Source: Sphingomonas phyllosphaerae
GTDB lineage: Bacteria; Pseudomonadota; Alphaproteobacteria; Sphingomonadales; Sphingomonadaceae
DNA length: 64,000 bases
NCBI GenBank assembly: GCA_036946405.1
Contig: JAQIJC010000001.1
Span: 689,001 to 753,000 of the forward strand
Reading direction: 5' to 3'
Part shown: piece by piece, positions 8,367 through 16,903 of the stretch
How positions within the stretch are numbered: position 1 is the stretch's first letter
Layout of the letters: each line of letters begins with the position of its first letter
Translations under genes and position numbers: made by a program
Notes under the pieces: generated by a model
What the model was told of the DNA's origin: nothing
The model's database searches: none
Seen by the model: only the letters and a program-made list of their open reading frames with translations

Positions 8367-8954
8367 TCACGCCGGCAGCACCTGGCGGACGCGGAGATAA
8401 TCGAGCACCGGGAGCAGCGGCATTCCAAGGACGGTGAACTGGCTGCCGTCGATCCGGGAAAACAATTGCGCGCCCGGCCCTTCGATCCGGTAGCAGCCGA
8501 CGCAGCCCGAAATCGCCGGCCATTCGGCATCGAGATAGGTCTCGATGAACGCGGGCGAGAGCGGGCGGACGAACATCTTCGCCTTGTCGACGATCCGCCA
8601 CACCGGCTGACCGTTCTCGGCGATCACCGCCGCGCTGACCAGATCGTGGCGCTTGCCCGCCATGCGCGTCAGGTGATCGCGCGCCTCCTCGCGGCTGGTC
8701 GGCTTGTCGAGGATCGTGCCGTCGTCGAGCACAGCGAGGCTATCCGACCCGAGCACCAGATGCCCGGGGTGGCGCGCGCTGACCTTGAGCGCCTTCAGCT
8801 CGGCGAGCGCGTCGGCGATGTCGCGCGGATGTCGCCCGGCCATCGCCGCCTTCAACGCCGCCTCGTCGGCATAGGCCGGCTCGGCGGTGAACGGCACGCC
8901 GGCGGCAGCGAGCATCGTGGTGCGCGAGGCGCTTTGCGAGGCGAGAATCAGCAT
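8367..8954 (-). CDS. maf: Maf family nucleotide pyrophosphatase
   Basis: 195 aa from ATG 8954, 10 bp after the PpsR stop; residues read upstream of it are a shadow. SQSASR at the N-terminus, LVLGSDSLAVL and DKPTSREEARDHL match the Maf/YhdE/YceF family of house-cleaning nucleoside triphosphate pyrophosphatases. The exact substrate (dTTP/UTP or m7GTP) cannot be fixed by eye. Part of the conserved origin-proximal operon. Confidence 0.92.
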   Translation of the reverse strand: MLILASQSASRTTMLAAAGVPFTAEPAYADEAALKAAMAGRHPRDIADALAELKALKVSARHPGHLVLGSDSLAVLDDGTILDKPTSREEARDHLTRMAGKRHDLVSAAVIAENGQPVWRIVDKAKMFVRPLSPAFIETYLDAEWPAISGCVGCYRIEGPGAQLFSRIDGSQFTVLGMPLLPVLDYLRVRQVLPA

Positions 8955-8964
8955 GGGATCAGCA

Positions 8965-9795
8965 TCAATCGGTGTTCCGTGCCGCCAGCCCGCGGCGTTC
9001 GTTGACCAGAGCAATGATCGCGGCGGCGGTTTCCTCGATCGAGCGGCGCGTGACGTCGATCACCGGCCAGCCGTTATCGGCGAACATCCGCCGCGCATAG
9101 GCGATCTCGCGCGCCACCGCATCCTGGTCGACATAGTTGGTTTCGGTCGCCTGGTTGAGCGACAGCAGGCGATTGCGGCGGATCTGGATCAGCCGGTCGG
9201 TGCTGGTGGTCAGTCCGACGACCAGCGGGTTCTTCAGCGAGAACAGCGCGCGCGGCGGCGGGCTTTCGACGACGATCGGGATATTGGCGGTCTTATAGCC
9301 GCGGTTGGCGAGATAGATCGAGGTCGGGGTCTTCGACGAGCGGCTGACCCCGGCGAGCAGGATATCGGCCTCTTCCCATTCCTCGTGCGCGATCCCGTCA
9401 TCATGCGCGATCGTGAACTGGATCGCATCGACGCGCGCGAAATAGGCGGCGTCGAGCACGTGCTGGCGTCCGGGGCGCGCCTTCGCCTGCTGACCGAGCA
9501 GCATCGACAGCGCATCGTTGACGGGATCGAGCGGGGCGACCGTGGGCAGCCCGAGCGCCTTGCAGCGCGCCTCCAGCGCGGTGCGCGTCACCGGATTGAC
9601 GAGCGTGAAGATGACGAGCCCGGGATTCTGGGCGATTTCCTGAAGGATGCGGTCGAGATGCGTTTCGGTGCGCACCATCGGCCAGAAATGCCGCACCGTC
9701 TCGACATCGTCATATTGCGCCAGCGCCGCCTTGGCGATGTTCTCCAGCGTCTCGCCCGTCGAGTCCGACAGCAGGTGAAGGTGGAGGCGGAGCAT
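8965..9795 (-). CDS. PPDK / PEP-synthase regulatory protein (bifunctional Ser/Thr kinase-pyrophosphorylase, DUF299)
   Basis: 276 aa. The N-terminus LHLHLLSDSTGET and the P-loop LAGVSRSSKTPTS (about 147-159) define the PpsR/DUF299 family. Members phosphorylate (ADP-dependent) and dephosphorylate (Pi-dependent) a threonine on PEP synthase or pyruvate phosphate dikinase, switching gluconeogenic PEP formation. First gene of PpsR-maf-aroE-coaE-dnaQ, facing away from hemE across the probable replication origin; this is the RP001-like neighbour of the Rickettsia origin. Confidence 0.93.
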   Translation of the reverse strand: MLRLHLHLLSDSTGETLENIAKAALAQYDDVETVRHFWPMVRTETHLDRILQEIAQNPGLVIFTLVNPVTRTALEARCKALGLPTVAPLDPVNDALSMLLGQQAKARPGRQHVLDAAYFARVDAIQFTIAHDDGIAHEEWEEADILLAGVSRSSKTPTSIYLANRGYKTANIPIVVESPPPRALFSLKNPLVVGLTTSTDRLIQIRRNRLLSLNQATETNYVDQDAVAREIAYARRMFADNGWPVIDVTRRSIEETAAAIIALVNERRGLAARNTD

Positions 9796-9826
9796 CAGGA
9801 GCCGGACATCGGAGGGTGGACCGATC

Positions 9827-9835
9827 TGTGGATAA
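9827..9835 (-). promoter_or_regulatory. DnaA box (perfect)
   Basis: TGTGGATAA on the plus strand, i.e. the consensus TTATCCACA on the minus strand. Confidence 0.85.
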
Positions 9836-9889
9836 GTCGTTGACCGGCGCTAGCGTAACTTCATCGACCCGCCAAGCGCGACCCCGATC

Positions 9890-9898
9890 GGTGGATAA
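9890..9898 (-). promoter_or_regulatory. DnaA box (one mismatch)
   Basis: GGTGGATAA on the plus strand; one mismatch to TGTGGATAA. Confidence 0.65.
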
Positions 9899-9906
9899 TC
9901 GGGATT

Positions 9907-9915
9907 CTGTCCACA
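9907..9915 (+). promoter_or_regulatory. Weak DnaA-box-like site
   Basis: CTGTCCACA, two mismatches to TTATCCACA; counted only because of its clustering. Confidence 0.4.
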
Positions 9916-9937
9916 GCGCCGTCCCCAGCCCGTGATT

Positions 9938-9946
9938 TTATCCACA
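9938..9946 (+). promoter_or_regulatory. DnaA box (perfect)
   Basis: TTATCCACA on the plus strand, inverted relative to the box at 9827. Confidence 0.85.
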
Positions 9947-9958
9947 GGCTGTGAAAAC

Positions 9959-9967
9959 CGGGGATAA
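9959..9967 (-). promoter_or_regulatory. Weak DnaA-box-like site
   Basis: CGGGGATAA, two mismatches to TGTGGATAA. Confidence 0.35.
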
Positions 9968-10120
9968 CGCGACGCGAATCCGGCGGCGTGCGGGAGAGTC
10001 GTTCGAGTCAAGCTGTTGGCAATTCCGGTGGTGGCGCATAAGCCCCCGCGATCCACGCGCCTACAACAGCAACAACCAGACTCTCTGAATCTTCCTAGAA
10101 GGGTAGAAGGATCGCACCCG

Positions 10121-11140
10121 ATGGTGAGCAAACCCCTGTTGCGAGTCCTGAACGGCGAGCGCGCCGACCGCCCCCCGACGTGGCTGATGCGGCAGGCCGG
10201 GCGCTATCTCCCTGAATATCGGGCGTTGCGCGCCGAGAAGGGTGGGTTCCTCGCGCTCGCCACCGATCCGGTCGCGGCCGCCGAGGTGACGCTGCAACCG
10301 ATCCGCCGCTTCGGATTCGACGGCGCGATCCTGTTTTCCGACATCCTGATGGTGCCCTGGGCGCTGGGGCAGGCGCTGACCTTCGGGGCGGGCGAGGGGC
10401 CGCGGCTGGCACCGGCGCTGGTTGATGCGGCATTGGCGGCGCTGACTCGCGAGCCGGCGCGGCTCGATCCGGTCTATGCGACGGTGCGACGGGTCGCCGG
10501 GTCGTTGCCTGCGGAGACGACCTTCCTTGGGTTCGCCGGGTCGCCGTGGACGGTCGCGACCTATATGGTGGCGGGGCAGGGCAGCCGCGATCAGGAGGTG
10601 ACGCGCCGCTATGCCTACGCCGATCCGGCGGCGTTCGGCGCGATCGTCGATGCGATCGTGGCGATGACGATCGACTATCTCGCGACGCAGATCGAGAATG
10701 GCGTCGAGGCGGTGCAGATCTTCGACAGCTGGGCCGGGAGCCTGTCGCCCGCGCAGTTCGAGCGCTGGGTGATCGCGCCCAATCGTGCGATCGTCGATGG
10801 CGTCCGTGCGCGGTGTCCGGGCGTGCCGATCATCGGCTTTCCGAAGGGCGCGGGCGGCAAGCTGGCCGCTTATGCCGCGGGCACTGCGGTGGATGCGATC
10901 GGGCTGGACGAGACGGTCGATCCGCGTTGGGCGGATGCGGTGCTGCCGGCCGGGCTGCCGGTGCAGGGCAATCTCGATCCGCTCGCCTTGCTGACCGGCG
11001 GGGCAGCGCTGGAGGCGGGGATCGACCGTGTGCTGGCGGCGTTCCCGGAGCGGCCGCATGTCTTCAACCTCGGCCACGGGATCGGGCAACACACGCCGAT
11101 CGCGCATGTCGAACATCTGCTGCAACGGGTAAGGGGCTGA
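10121..11140 (+). CDS. hemE: Uroporphyrinogen decarboxylase
   Basis: 339 aa from ATG 10121, chosen for the AAGGAT site upstream; the open frame runs back to 10016 into the origin region. LMRQAGRYLPEYR, ILFSDILMVP and IIGFPKGAG are the active-site signatures of HemE, which decarboxylates uroporphyrinogen III to coproporphyrinogen III in haem synthesis. It is followed after 2 bp by hemJ, so two haem steps are co-transcribed. hemE borders the origin in several alphaproteobacteria. Confidence 0.95.
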   Translation: MVSKPLLRVLNGERADRPPTWLMRQAGRYLPEYRALRAEKGGFLALATDPVAAAEVTLQPIRRFGFDGAILFSDILMVPWALGQALTFGAGEGPRLAPALVDAALAALTREPARLDPVYATVRRVAGSLPAETTFLGFAGSPWTVATYMVAGQGSRDQEVTRRYAYADPAAFGAIVDAIVAMTIDYLATQIENGVEAVQIFDSWAGSLSPAQFERWVIAPNRAIVDGVRARCPGVPIIGFPKGAGGKLAAYAAGTAVDAIGLDETVDPRWADAVLPAGLPVQGNLDPLALLTGGAALEAGIDRVLAAFPERPHVFNLGHGIGQHTPIAHVEHLLQRVRG

Positions 11141-11142
11141 AC

Positions 11143-11598
11143 ATGGTCGGGTTTCTTGGCGCGACCTATGATTGGGTGAAGGCCGCGCACGTCATTTTCG
11201 TGATCTTCTGGATGGCGGGGCTGTTCATGCTGCCGCGCTATCTGGTCTATCATCAGGAGGGGCTGTCCGACGCCGCCGACGCGGCGCGCTGGGTGGAGCG
11301 CGAGACCAAGCTGCGCGCGATCATTCTGACGCCGGCGATGATCGTGGTGTGGGTGCTGGGGCTTGCGCTCGCGCTGAATGCCGGGATCGCGGACGGCGTG
11401 CCGGGCTTGGGGTGGTTGCACGCCAAGCTGGCGATCGTGTTCCTGCTGTCGGGCTATCATGGCTGGGCGGTCGGCTATGCCAGGAAGCTGGCGCGCGGGC
11501 AGGTCGGCGTGTCGAACAAGGCGCTGCGGATGATGAACGAAATTCCGGCACTCGCGACCGCTCTGATCGTCATTCTGGTGATCGTGAAGCCGTTCTGA
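11143..11598 (+). CDS. hemJ: Protoporphyrinogen IX oxidase HemJ
   Basis: 151 aa from ATG 11143, two bases after the hemE stop; a longer frame through hemE is a shadow. Four hydrophobic helices, with AAHVIFVIFWMAGLFMLPRYLVYH at the start and LHAKLAIVFLLSGYHGWAVGY in the middle, carry the conserved histidines of HemJ, a haem-containing inner-membrane enzyme that oxidises protoporphyrinogen IX to protoporphyrin IX. Linkage to hemE supports this role. Confidence 0.9.
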   Translation: MVGFLGATYDWVKAAHVIFVIFWMAGLFMLPRYLVYHQEGLSDAADAARWVERETKLRAIILTPAMIVVWVLGLALALNAGIADGVPGLGWLHAKLAIVFLLSGYHGWAVGYARKLARGQVGVSNKALRMMNEIPALATALIVILVIVKPF

Positions 11599-11607
11599 CG
11601 GCGCCGT

Positions 11608-11702
11608 CGTCATCCCCGCGAAGGCGGGGATCCAGAACCTCTGGCGTGTCGGCCCTTGCGAAGACCTGCGCGTCTGGATTCCCGCCTGCGCGGGAATGAC
11701 GG
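11608..11702. repeat. Palindromic repeat, family A, after hemJ
   Basis: Two hairpins in mirror orientation: CATCCCCGCGAAGGCGGGGATCC at the left and GATTCCCGCCTGCGCGGGAATGAC at the right, with a spacer containing CAGAACCTCTGGCGT and GACCTGCGCGTCTGGA. The same ~95-bp unit recurs at 40.3, 41.7, 60.2 and 62.3-62.6 kb. Located between hemJ and rho. Confidence 0.8.
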
Positions 11703-11724
11703 TGGGGTGGATTGCGCTCGGCGC

Positions 11725-11753
11725 TTGACTATCCCGAACATGAATCATACCTC
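11725..11753 (+). promoter_or_regulatory. Candidate promoter of rho
   Basis: TTGACT (11725-11730), 17 nt, then TACCTC (11748-11753). The -35 is good and the -10 weak. It would give a leader of roughly 110 nt before the rho ATG. Confidence 0.4.
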
Positions 11754-11869
11754 GCGCTCGTGACGTCGCCGGTCCTCGGTGCGCGCCGCATCCTCTACAG
11801 CTTCGTTTCTCGAGCGTTCTCCATCGCCGGCCGAGCTTTCCCCGACCCCCGATCACATCGGACAGATAC

Positions 11870-13126
11870 ATGCATCTCAAGGATTTGAAGAAGAAGGCCC
11901 CCGCCGAGCTGGTGCAGCTTGCCGAGGAGCTGGGCGTCGAGGGCGCCTCGACGCTGCGCAAGCAGGACCTGATGTTCGCGATCCTGAAGGTGCAGGCCGA
12001 AAACGGCGAGCAGATCATGGGCGAGGGCACGATCGAGGTGCTGCCCGACGGGTTCGGCTTCCTGCGCTCGGCACAGGCCAATTATCTCGCCGGCCCGGAC
12101 GACATTTATGTCAGCCCGAATCAGGTCCGCAAGCACGGGCTGCGCACCGGTGACACGGTCGAGGGCGAGATCCGCGGGCCGAAGGACGGCGAACGCTATT
12201 TCGCGCTGGTCAAGATCACGCAGGTCAATTTCGAGGAGCCCGAGCGCGTCCGCCAGCGCGTCAACTTCGATAACCTCACGCCGCTCTACCCGGACGAGCG
12301 GCTGAAGATGGAAATCGAGGATCCGACGATCAAGGACAAGTCGGGCCGCGTGCTCGATGTCGTCGCGCCGATTGGCAAGGGCCAGCGCTGCCTGATCGTC
12401 GCGCCGCCGCGCGTCGGCAAGACGATCATGATGCAGAACATCGCGCGCGCGATCAGCCACAACCATCCGGAGGTGTTCCTGCTGGTGCTGCTGATCGACG
12501 AGCGGCCCGAGGAAGTCACCGACATGCAGCGCACGGTGAACGGCGAGGTGGTCAGCTCCACGTTCGACGAACCCGCGACGCGGCACGTGCAGGTCGCCGA
12601 GATGGTGATCGAGAAAGCCAAGCGGCTCGTCGAGCACAAGAAGGACGTGGTGATCCTGCTCGACAACATCACGCGTCTGGGGCGTGCCTACAACACCGTC
12701 GTGCCGTCGTCGGGCAAGGTGCTGACCGGCGGTGTCGACGCCAATGCGCTCCAGCGGCCGAAGCGCTTCTTCGGCGCGGCGCGCAACATCGAGGAAGGCG
12801 GGTCGCTGACGATCATCTCGACCTCGCTGATCGACACCGGCAGCCGCATGGACGAAGTGATCTTCGAAGAGTTCAAGGGCACCGGCAACGCCGAGATCGT
12901 GCTCGACCGCAAGGTGGCCGACAAGCGCATCTTCCCGGCGATCGACGTCGGCAAGAGCGGCACGCGCAAGGAAGAGCTGCTGGTCGAGAAGGGCCAGCTG
13001 TCGAAGATGTGGGTGCTGCGCCGGATCCTGATGCAGATGGGCACCGTCGATGCGATGGAGTTCCTGCTCGGCAAGATGAAGGATTCGAAGACCAACGACG
13101 ATTTCTTCGACTCGATGAATCAGTGA
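11870..13126 (+). CDS. rho: Transcription termination factor Rho
   Basis: 418 aa, the usual length. N-terminal helical domain with [15 protein letters not shown], cold-shock-like RNA-binding domain with GFGFLRS (about 61-67), Walker [10 protein letters not shown] (about 181-189), Walker [16 protein letters not shown] and the Q/R-loop region [17 protein letters not shown]. Rho is the hexameric RNA helicase that terminates untranslated transcripts. The leader of 110 nt or more (see promoter) is in keeping with the usual Rho autoregulation. Position between hemJ and the origin-distal genes is conserved in alphaproteobacteria. Confidence 0.97.
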   Translation: MHLKDLKKKAPAELVQLAEELGVEGASTLRKQDLMFAILKVQAENGEQIMGEGTIEVLPDGFGFLRSAQANYLAGPDDIYVSPNQVRKHGLRTGDTVEGEIRGPKDGERYFALVKITQVNFEEPERVRQRVNFDNLTPLYPDERLKMEIEDPTIKDKSGRVLDVVAPIGKGQRCLIVAPPRVGKTIMMQNIARAISHNHPEVFLLVLLIDERPEEVTDMQRTVNGEVVSSTFDEPATRHVQVAEMVIEKAKRLVEHKKDVVILLDNITRLGRAYNTVVPSSGKVLTGGVDANALQRPKRFFGAARNIEEGGSLTIISTSLIDTGSRMDEVIFEEFKGTGNAEIVLDRKVADKRIFPAIDVGKSGTRKEELLVEKGQLSKMWVLRRILMQMGTVDAMEFLLGKMKDSKTNDDFFDSMNQ

Positions 13127-13296
13127 CCGAGCGTGGCCTGCCGCGTGTCGCGGCAGGACTCACGCCGGTTCGGCCGGCGGGTGCGCCAGCGCACCCGACC
13201 GACGACGCGGGCCCTTCGACTGCCTGCAAGGCAGGCGCTCAGGACATGCTTTGCCCGCGGCGCTTGCCCCTCCTTCTCCAAAAGCGAGAAGCAGCG

Positions 13297-13328
13297 GGGT
13301 CCCGGATCAAGTCCGGGACGACGGACCC
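13297..13328. repeat. Palindromic repeat, family D, between rho and terC
   Basis: One hairpin TCCCGGATC-A-AGTCCGGGA in the 273-bp gap 13127-13399, which otherwise holds no gene. The neighbouring GACTGCCTGCAAGGCAGGC (near 13217-13235) is a second small stem. Either could serve as the 3' end of the rho transcript; there is no T tract. Confidence 0.6.
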
Positions 13329-13399
13329 CATGGCATTCCCAGCCCGGAACGTTATGCCCGGCAGCATCATTGATGCGGTCAGACGGGGAGTGACCTAAT

Positions 13400-14134
13400 T
13401 TGAGCCTTATCGCCACGCTTGCCGCCGCGGCCTCCGCCGGCGCGGCGATCCAGGGACCTGGATCGCTGGGAGACATCTGGCAGCACATCGTCGCCGATTT
13501 CTCGAACCTGTCCGATCCCGCCGCGCTGGCGGCGTTCGGGTCGGTGCTGATGATCGATCTCGTGCTGGCGGGCGACAATGCGATCGTGGTCGGTGCGCTC
13601 GCCGCCGGGCTGCCATCGGAACAGCGCAAGAAGGTGATCCTGATCGGGATCGGCGCCGCGCTGGTGCTGCGAATCTTCTTCGCGCTGATCGTCACCTGGC
13701 TGATGGGGATCGTCGGGCTGATCTTCGCGGGCGGGCTGCTGCTGCTGTGGGTGAGCTGGAAGTTCTGGCGCGAGATCCGCAGCGGCGGGCATTCGGAGAT
13801 CGACGCCGCCGATGAGGCGGCCGCCGTCAAGCCGGTCAAGAGCTTCGCCGCGGCGGCCTGGGCGGTCGCGGTCGCCGACGTGTCGATGAGCCTCGACAAC
13901 GTGCTGGCGGTCGCCGGGGCGGCGCGCGAGCATCCCGGCATCCTCGTCATCGGGCTGCTGTTGTCGGTGGCGCTGATGGGGCTGGCCGCCAACTTCATCG
14001 CGCGGATCATCGATCGCTATCGCTGGATCGCCTATGTCGGGCTGGCGGTGATCCTGTTCGTCGCGGTGCGGATGATCTACGAAGGCTGGATCGGCAGCGA
14101 GACGACGCCGGGGCTGGCGACGCTGTTCGCCTGA
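13400..14134 (+). CDS. TerC family integral membrane protein
   Basis: 244 aa from a TTG start at 13400, with GGGGAG 9 nt upstream and no ATG near. Seven or so hydrophobic helices; MIDLVLAGDNAIVVGALAAGL and VAVADVSMSLDNVLAVAGAA are the paired acidic motifs of the TerC/YjbE family. Family members are linked to tellurite resistance and metal ion (manganese) efflux during protein secretion; the substrate here is unproven. No other ter genes are nearby. The TTG start suggests modest translation. Confidence 0.87.
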   Translation: MSLIATLAAAASAGAAIQGPGSLGDIWQHIVADFSNLSDPAALAAFGSVLMIDLVLAGDNAIVVGALAAGLPSEQRKKVILIGIGAALVLRIFFALIVTWLMGIVGLIFAGGLLLLWVSWKFWREIRSGGHSEIDAADEAAAVKPVKSFAAAAWAVAVADVSMSLDNVLAVAGAAREHPGILVIGLLLSVALMGLAANFIARIIDRYRWIAYVGLAVILFVAVRMIYEGWIGSETTPGLATLFA

Positions 14135-14197
14135 GTTCAGCGCGGGTTCAATGGCCGGCGGGCAGATCCCGCCGCCGTATCGCTGTGTGGAGACGTC

Positions 14198-14809
14198 ATG
14201 TCGAAGTATCTTCTGCCGCTCGCCGCGCTGGTCGTCGCGGCCAGTCCGGTGGCGGCGCAGACCAGCCCGGACCTGACGGCGGTGCAGCGCGCGATCGCCG
14301 GACTCGACTCGATGACCGCGGCGTTCAGCCAGACCGACCGCAACGGGCAGGTGCTGACCGGCACGCTGACGCTCAAGCGCCCCGGGAAGATCCGCTTCCA
14401 ATATCAGAAGGGCGTGCCGCTGCTGATCGTCGGCGACGGCAAGGCGCTGACTTTCATCGATTATTCGGTGAAGCAGGTGCAGCGCTGGCCGATCGGCAAC
14501 TCGCCGCTGGGCGTGTTGCTCGATCCGACGCGCGACATATCGAAGTTCGCGAAGGTCGTGCCGTCGACCAACCCGGGCGTCTTGTCGGTCGAGGCCTATG
14601 ACCCCAAGCATCCCGAATATGGCCGGATCACATTGGTGTTCGCGCGCAGCGCCGCAGCGCCCGGCGGGTTGATGCTGCAGGGCTGGGCGGCGCTCGACAG
14701 CCAGGGGAACCGCACCACGATCCGGCTGACCGACCAGAAGTTCAACGTGACCGTCGCCGACTCCACCTTCCGCTGGACCGATCCACGCCGGCAGGGGCGA
14801 TCGAGCTAA
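14198..14809 (+). CDS. lolA: Outer-membrane lipoprotein carrier protein LolA
   Basis: 203 aa with a signal peptide (residues 1-20, ending VAAQ). The pattern LDSMTAAFSQTDRNGQVLTGTLTLKRPGKIRFQY is typical of LolA, which ferries lipoproteins across the periplasm from LolCDE to the outer membrane. Ribosome binding site GTGGAG lies before ATG 14198. A single gene between terC and xth. Confidence 0.92.
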   Translation: MSKYLLPLAALVVAASPVAAQTSPDLTAVQRAIAGLDSMTAAFSQTDRNGQVLTGTLTLKRPGKIRFQYQKGVPLLIVGDGKALTFIDYSVKQVQRWPIGNSPLGVLLDPTRDISKFAKVVPSTNPGVLSVEAYDPKHPEYGRITLVFARSAAAPGGLMLQGWAALDSQGNRTTIRLTDQKFNVTVADSTFRWTDPRRQGRSS

Positions 14810-15049
14810 ATTTCGGCCTTTTCTTCCAATTCGTTCATGTTGGTGAAAGGCTGACGCCGTTAGAGCGGTGAGCACGGTCGGCGGGCCGCCGGGATTTTCC
14901 CCCTGTTGCCCGGTCTCCTGCCTACCGCTTGCGTGACGAACGCTGAGTCGGCCCTCGCTCCATGCCCCCGGAGCGGGGGCCTTTCTCGTTCGGATGTGTC
15001 GTATCGGCGTGCCTTGTCGACCCACCGGCGCGAAGCTACCTAGCCGATC
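14810..15049. other. Intergenic gap after lolA, with orphan terminator and possible small RNA
   Basis: 240 bp without a gene. The strong hairpin near its end (14964-14987) is 155 bp after the lolA stop, too far to be an ordinary lolA terminator without a long 3' UTR. The segment 14865-14960 is GC-rich with several short complementary runs and could be a small RNA or a long 3' UTR. I recognise no known RNA family. Confidence 0.35.
14964..14987 (+). terminator. Rho-independent terminator-like hairpin
   Basis: GCCCCCG-GAG-CGGGGGC (7 bp perfect stem, 3-nt loop) followed by CTTTCTC. Confidence 0.65.
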
Positions 15050-15832
15050 GTGAAAATCGTCTCCTGGAACATCAACTCGGTCCGGTTCCGCATCGAGATC
15101 GTCGAGCAATTCCTGCGCGAGGCGCAGCCCGACGTGCTGTGCCTGCAGGAAACCAAGGTGGTCGACACCGACTTTCCCGCCGACGCCTTTCGCGCGCTCG
15201 GCTACGATCACATCCTGTTGCACGGGCAGCGGATGCATCACGGCGTGGCGATCGTCGCGCGCGTGCCCGTCACCGCCGATGACCGGCTCGACTGGCAGGC
15301 GAACCGCGAGGCGCGGCACCTGGGGGTTCGGCTGCCCAACGGCGTGCGACTGGAGAATGTCTATGTCCCGGCGGGCGGTGACGTCCCCGATCGCGAGGTT
15401 AACGCCAAGTTCGGGCAAAAGCTGGATTTCGTCGAGCGGATGACGCGCTGGTCCGAGGGGCTGACCGCGCCGACGATCCTGACCGGCGACTTCAACATCG
15501 CCCCGCTGCCCAGCGACGTGTGGAGCCACAAGGCGCTGCTCAAGGTCGTCAGCCACACGCCCGTCGAGGTCGAGGCGCTCGACCGGCTCAAGGCGTCGAA
15601 CGACTGGGTCGATCTGGGGCGGCATTTTCACCCGGCGCCGGCGCGGCTGCACACCTGGTGGAGCTATCGCTCGCCCGACTGGACCAAGAACGATCGCGGG
15701 CGGCGGCTCGACCATATGTGGGCGACCGGTGATATCGCGAAGACCGCGACCGCGCACACCGTGTTCGAGCCGTGCCGCAGCTGGCTGAAGCCATCCGACC
15801 ATGTGCCGATCATGACCGAGTTCGCGTGGTGA
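15050..15832 (+). CDS. xth: Exodeoxyribonuclease III
   Basis: 260 aa from GTG 15050. MKIVSWNINSVR, CLQETKV (Glu about 34), GDFNIAPLP, and the C-terminal SDHVPIMTE with the catalytic Asp-His pair identify the ExoIII/AP endonuclease family. It cuts at abasic sites and removes 3' blocking groups in base-excision repair. Its stop overlaps the GTG start of ribA. Confidence 0.94.
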   Translation: MKIVSWNINSVRFRIEIVEQFLREAQPDVLCLQETKVVDTDFPADAFRALGYDHILLHGQRMHHGVAIVARVPVTADDRLDWQANREARHLGVRLPNGVRLENVYVPAGGDVPDREVNAKFGQKLDFVERMTRWSEGLTAPTILTGDFNIAPLPSDVWSHKALLKVVSHTPVEVEALDRLKASNDWVDLGRHFHPAPARLHTWWSYRSPDWTKNDRGRRLDHMWATGDIAKTATAHTVFEPCRSWLKPSDHVPIMTEFAW

Positions 15833-16890
15833 CGGCGGCGCACGACGCGGCGCGCGCGATCGACGCGATGCGGCGTGGGTGGCCGATCATGGTGACAGCG
15901 GATGGCGAGCCGCCGCTGACGGTGCTGGCGATCGAAACCGCCGATGCCGAACGGCTCGCCCGGTTCGTCGTGGACGATCGTTTCGACATCCTGCTGTCGA
16001 ATGGCCGTGCCGCGACGCTCAAGCTGGCGAATCAACTCGATGCGGCGGTGCCCGATCGACCGGTGATGGTCGAACATGCGCCGTGGTTCGACATGGCGCT
16101 GGCGACCGCACTGGCCGATCCACAGCTCGATCTGGCGACTCCGCTCAAAGGACCTTTCCGGACGGTCCCGGTGGCGGCACCGGTTGCCGCCGGCGCAGCG
16201 TTGCAACTTGCGCGGATCGCGGGGTTGCTGCCGGCCTTCGTCGTCGGCAGTGGCGAACCCATGCAGACCGTCGATGCGCGCGCGATCGCGGCGCATGAGG
16301 ACGCGCGGGCGTTGCAGATCGCGGTGCGGGCGCGGCTGCCGGTGGCCGGGGCCGAACAGGCGGAGATCGTCGCCTTTCGTTCGCCGGAAAGCGCCGACGA
16401 GCATATCGCGTTGGTGATCGGCACCCCGACCGGCGAGCCGCCGCTGGTGCGGCTGCATAGCGAATGCCTGACCGGTGACGTGCTCGGCAGCCTGAAGTGC
16501 GATTGCGGGCCGCAGCTCCACGCCGCGATTCACGCGATCGCCACGGCGGGGTGGGGCGTGTTGCTGTACCTGCGGCAGGAAGGGCGCGGGATCGGATTGG
16601 TCAACAAGCTGCGCGCCTATGCGTTGCAGGATCAGGGCTTCGACACCGTCGACGCGAACGTCCGGCTGGGCTTCGCGATCGACGCGCGCGACTTCGGGGT
16701 GGCGGCGCGGATGTTGCGGTTACTGGGGCAGGATCGGGTGCGATTGCTGACCAACAATCCGGCGAAGGTGGCGGGGCTGGAGGCGGCGGGAGTCGCGGTG
16801 ATCGAGCGCGTTGCGCATGCGCTGCCGGCCAATCCGCACAATGAGCGGTATCTGGCGACCAAGCGGGATCGGACCGGGCATCAATTGTGA
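15829..16890 (+). CDS. ribA: GTP cyclohydrolase II (riboflavin synthesis) with degenerate N-terminal RibB-like domain
   Basis: 353 aa from GTG 15829, overlapping the xth stop (GTGA). The C-terminal ~190 residues are a complete GTP cyclohydrolase II: RLHSECLTGDVLGSLKCDCGP (zinc cysteines), LYLRQEGRGIGLVNKLRAY and LLTNNPAKV. It opens GTP in the first step of riboflavin synthesis. The N-terminal ~160 residues resemble a 3,4-dihydroxybutanone-4-phosphate synthase domain (ARAIDAMRRGWPIMVTADG) but lack the acidic DDEDREN active-site loop, so this half is probably inactive. Single-copy ribB is not in the window. Confidence 0.92.
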   Translation: MTAAHDAARAIDAMRRGWPIMVTADGEPPLTVLAIETADAERLARFVVDDRFDILLSNGRAATLKLANQLDAAVPDRPVMVEHAPWFDMALATALADPQLDLATPLKGPFRTVPVAAPVAAGAALQLARIAGLLPAFVVGSGEPMQTVDARAIAAHEDARALQIAVRARLPVAGAEQAEIVAFRSPESADEHIALVIGTPTGEPPLVRLHSECLTGDVLGSLKCDCGPQLHAAIHAIATAGWGVLLYLRQEGRGIGLVNKLRAYALQDQGFDTVDANVRLGFAIDARDFGVAARMLRLLGQDRVRLLTNNPAKVAGLEAAGVAVIERVAHALPANPHNERYLATKRDRTGHQL

Positions 16891-16903
16891 CGCGCGGTTA
16901 CTA

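Larger units (their letters stand above)
9796..10120. other. Probable chromosomal replication origin (oriC)
   Basis: 325 bp without a gene between the divergent PpsR gene and hemE. It contains two perfect DnaA boxes in opposite orientation (9827-9835 minus, 9938-9946 plus), one box with a single mismatch (9890-9898 minus) and two weaker ones (9907-9915, 9959-9967), all within 141 bp. The stretch 10050-10110 beside hemE looks poorer in GC than its surroundings. In Caulobacter and Rickettsia the origin lies in the same position, beside hemE and the DUF299-maf-aroE-coaE-dnaQ operon. The gap must also hold the promoters of PpsR and hemE. The DnaA boxes are seen; the origin function is inferred. 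Confidence 0.8.

Noticed and set aside
11140..11145. Fusion of hemE with hemJ
   Set aside because: The hemE stop and hemJ start are two bases apart in a different frame; two separate genes.
10870..12081. 403-codon minus-strand frame across hemJ and the rho start
   Set aside because: It crosses a family A repeat and antisense coding DNA, and its protein is compositionally random.
13379..15802. 807-codon open frame on the minus strand, antisense to terC, lolA and xth
   Set aside because: Its translation is arginine/histidine-rich with no domain, while the plus-strand genes in the same span have clear families. It is a GC-rich antisense shadow.
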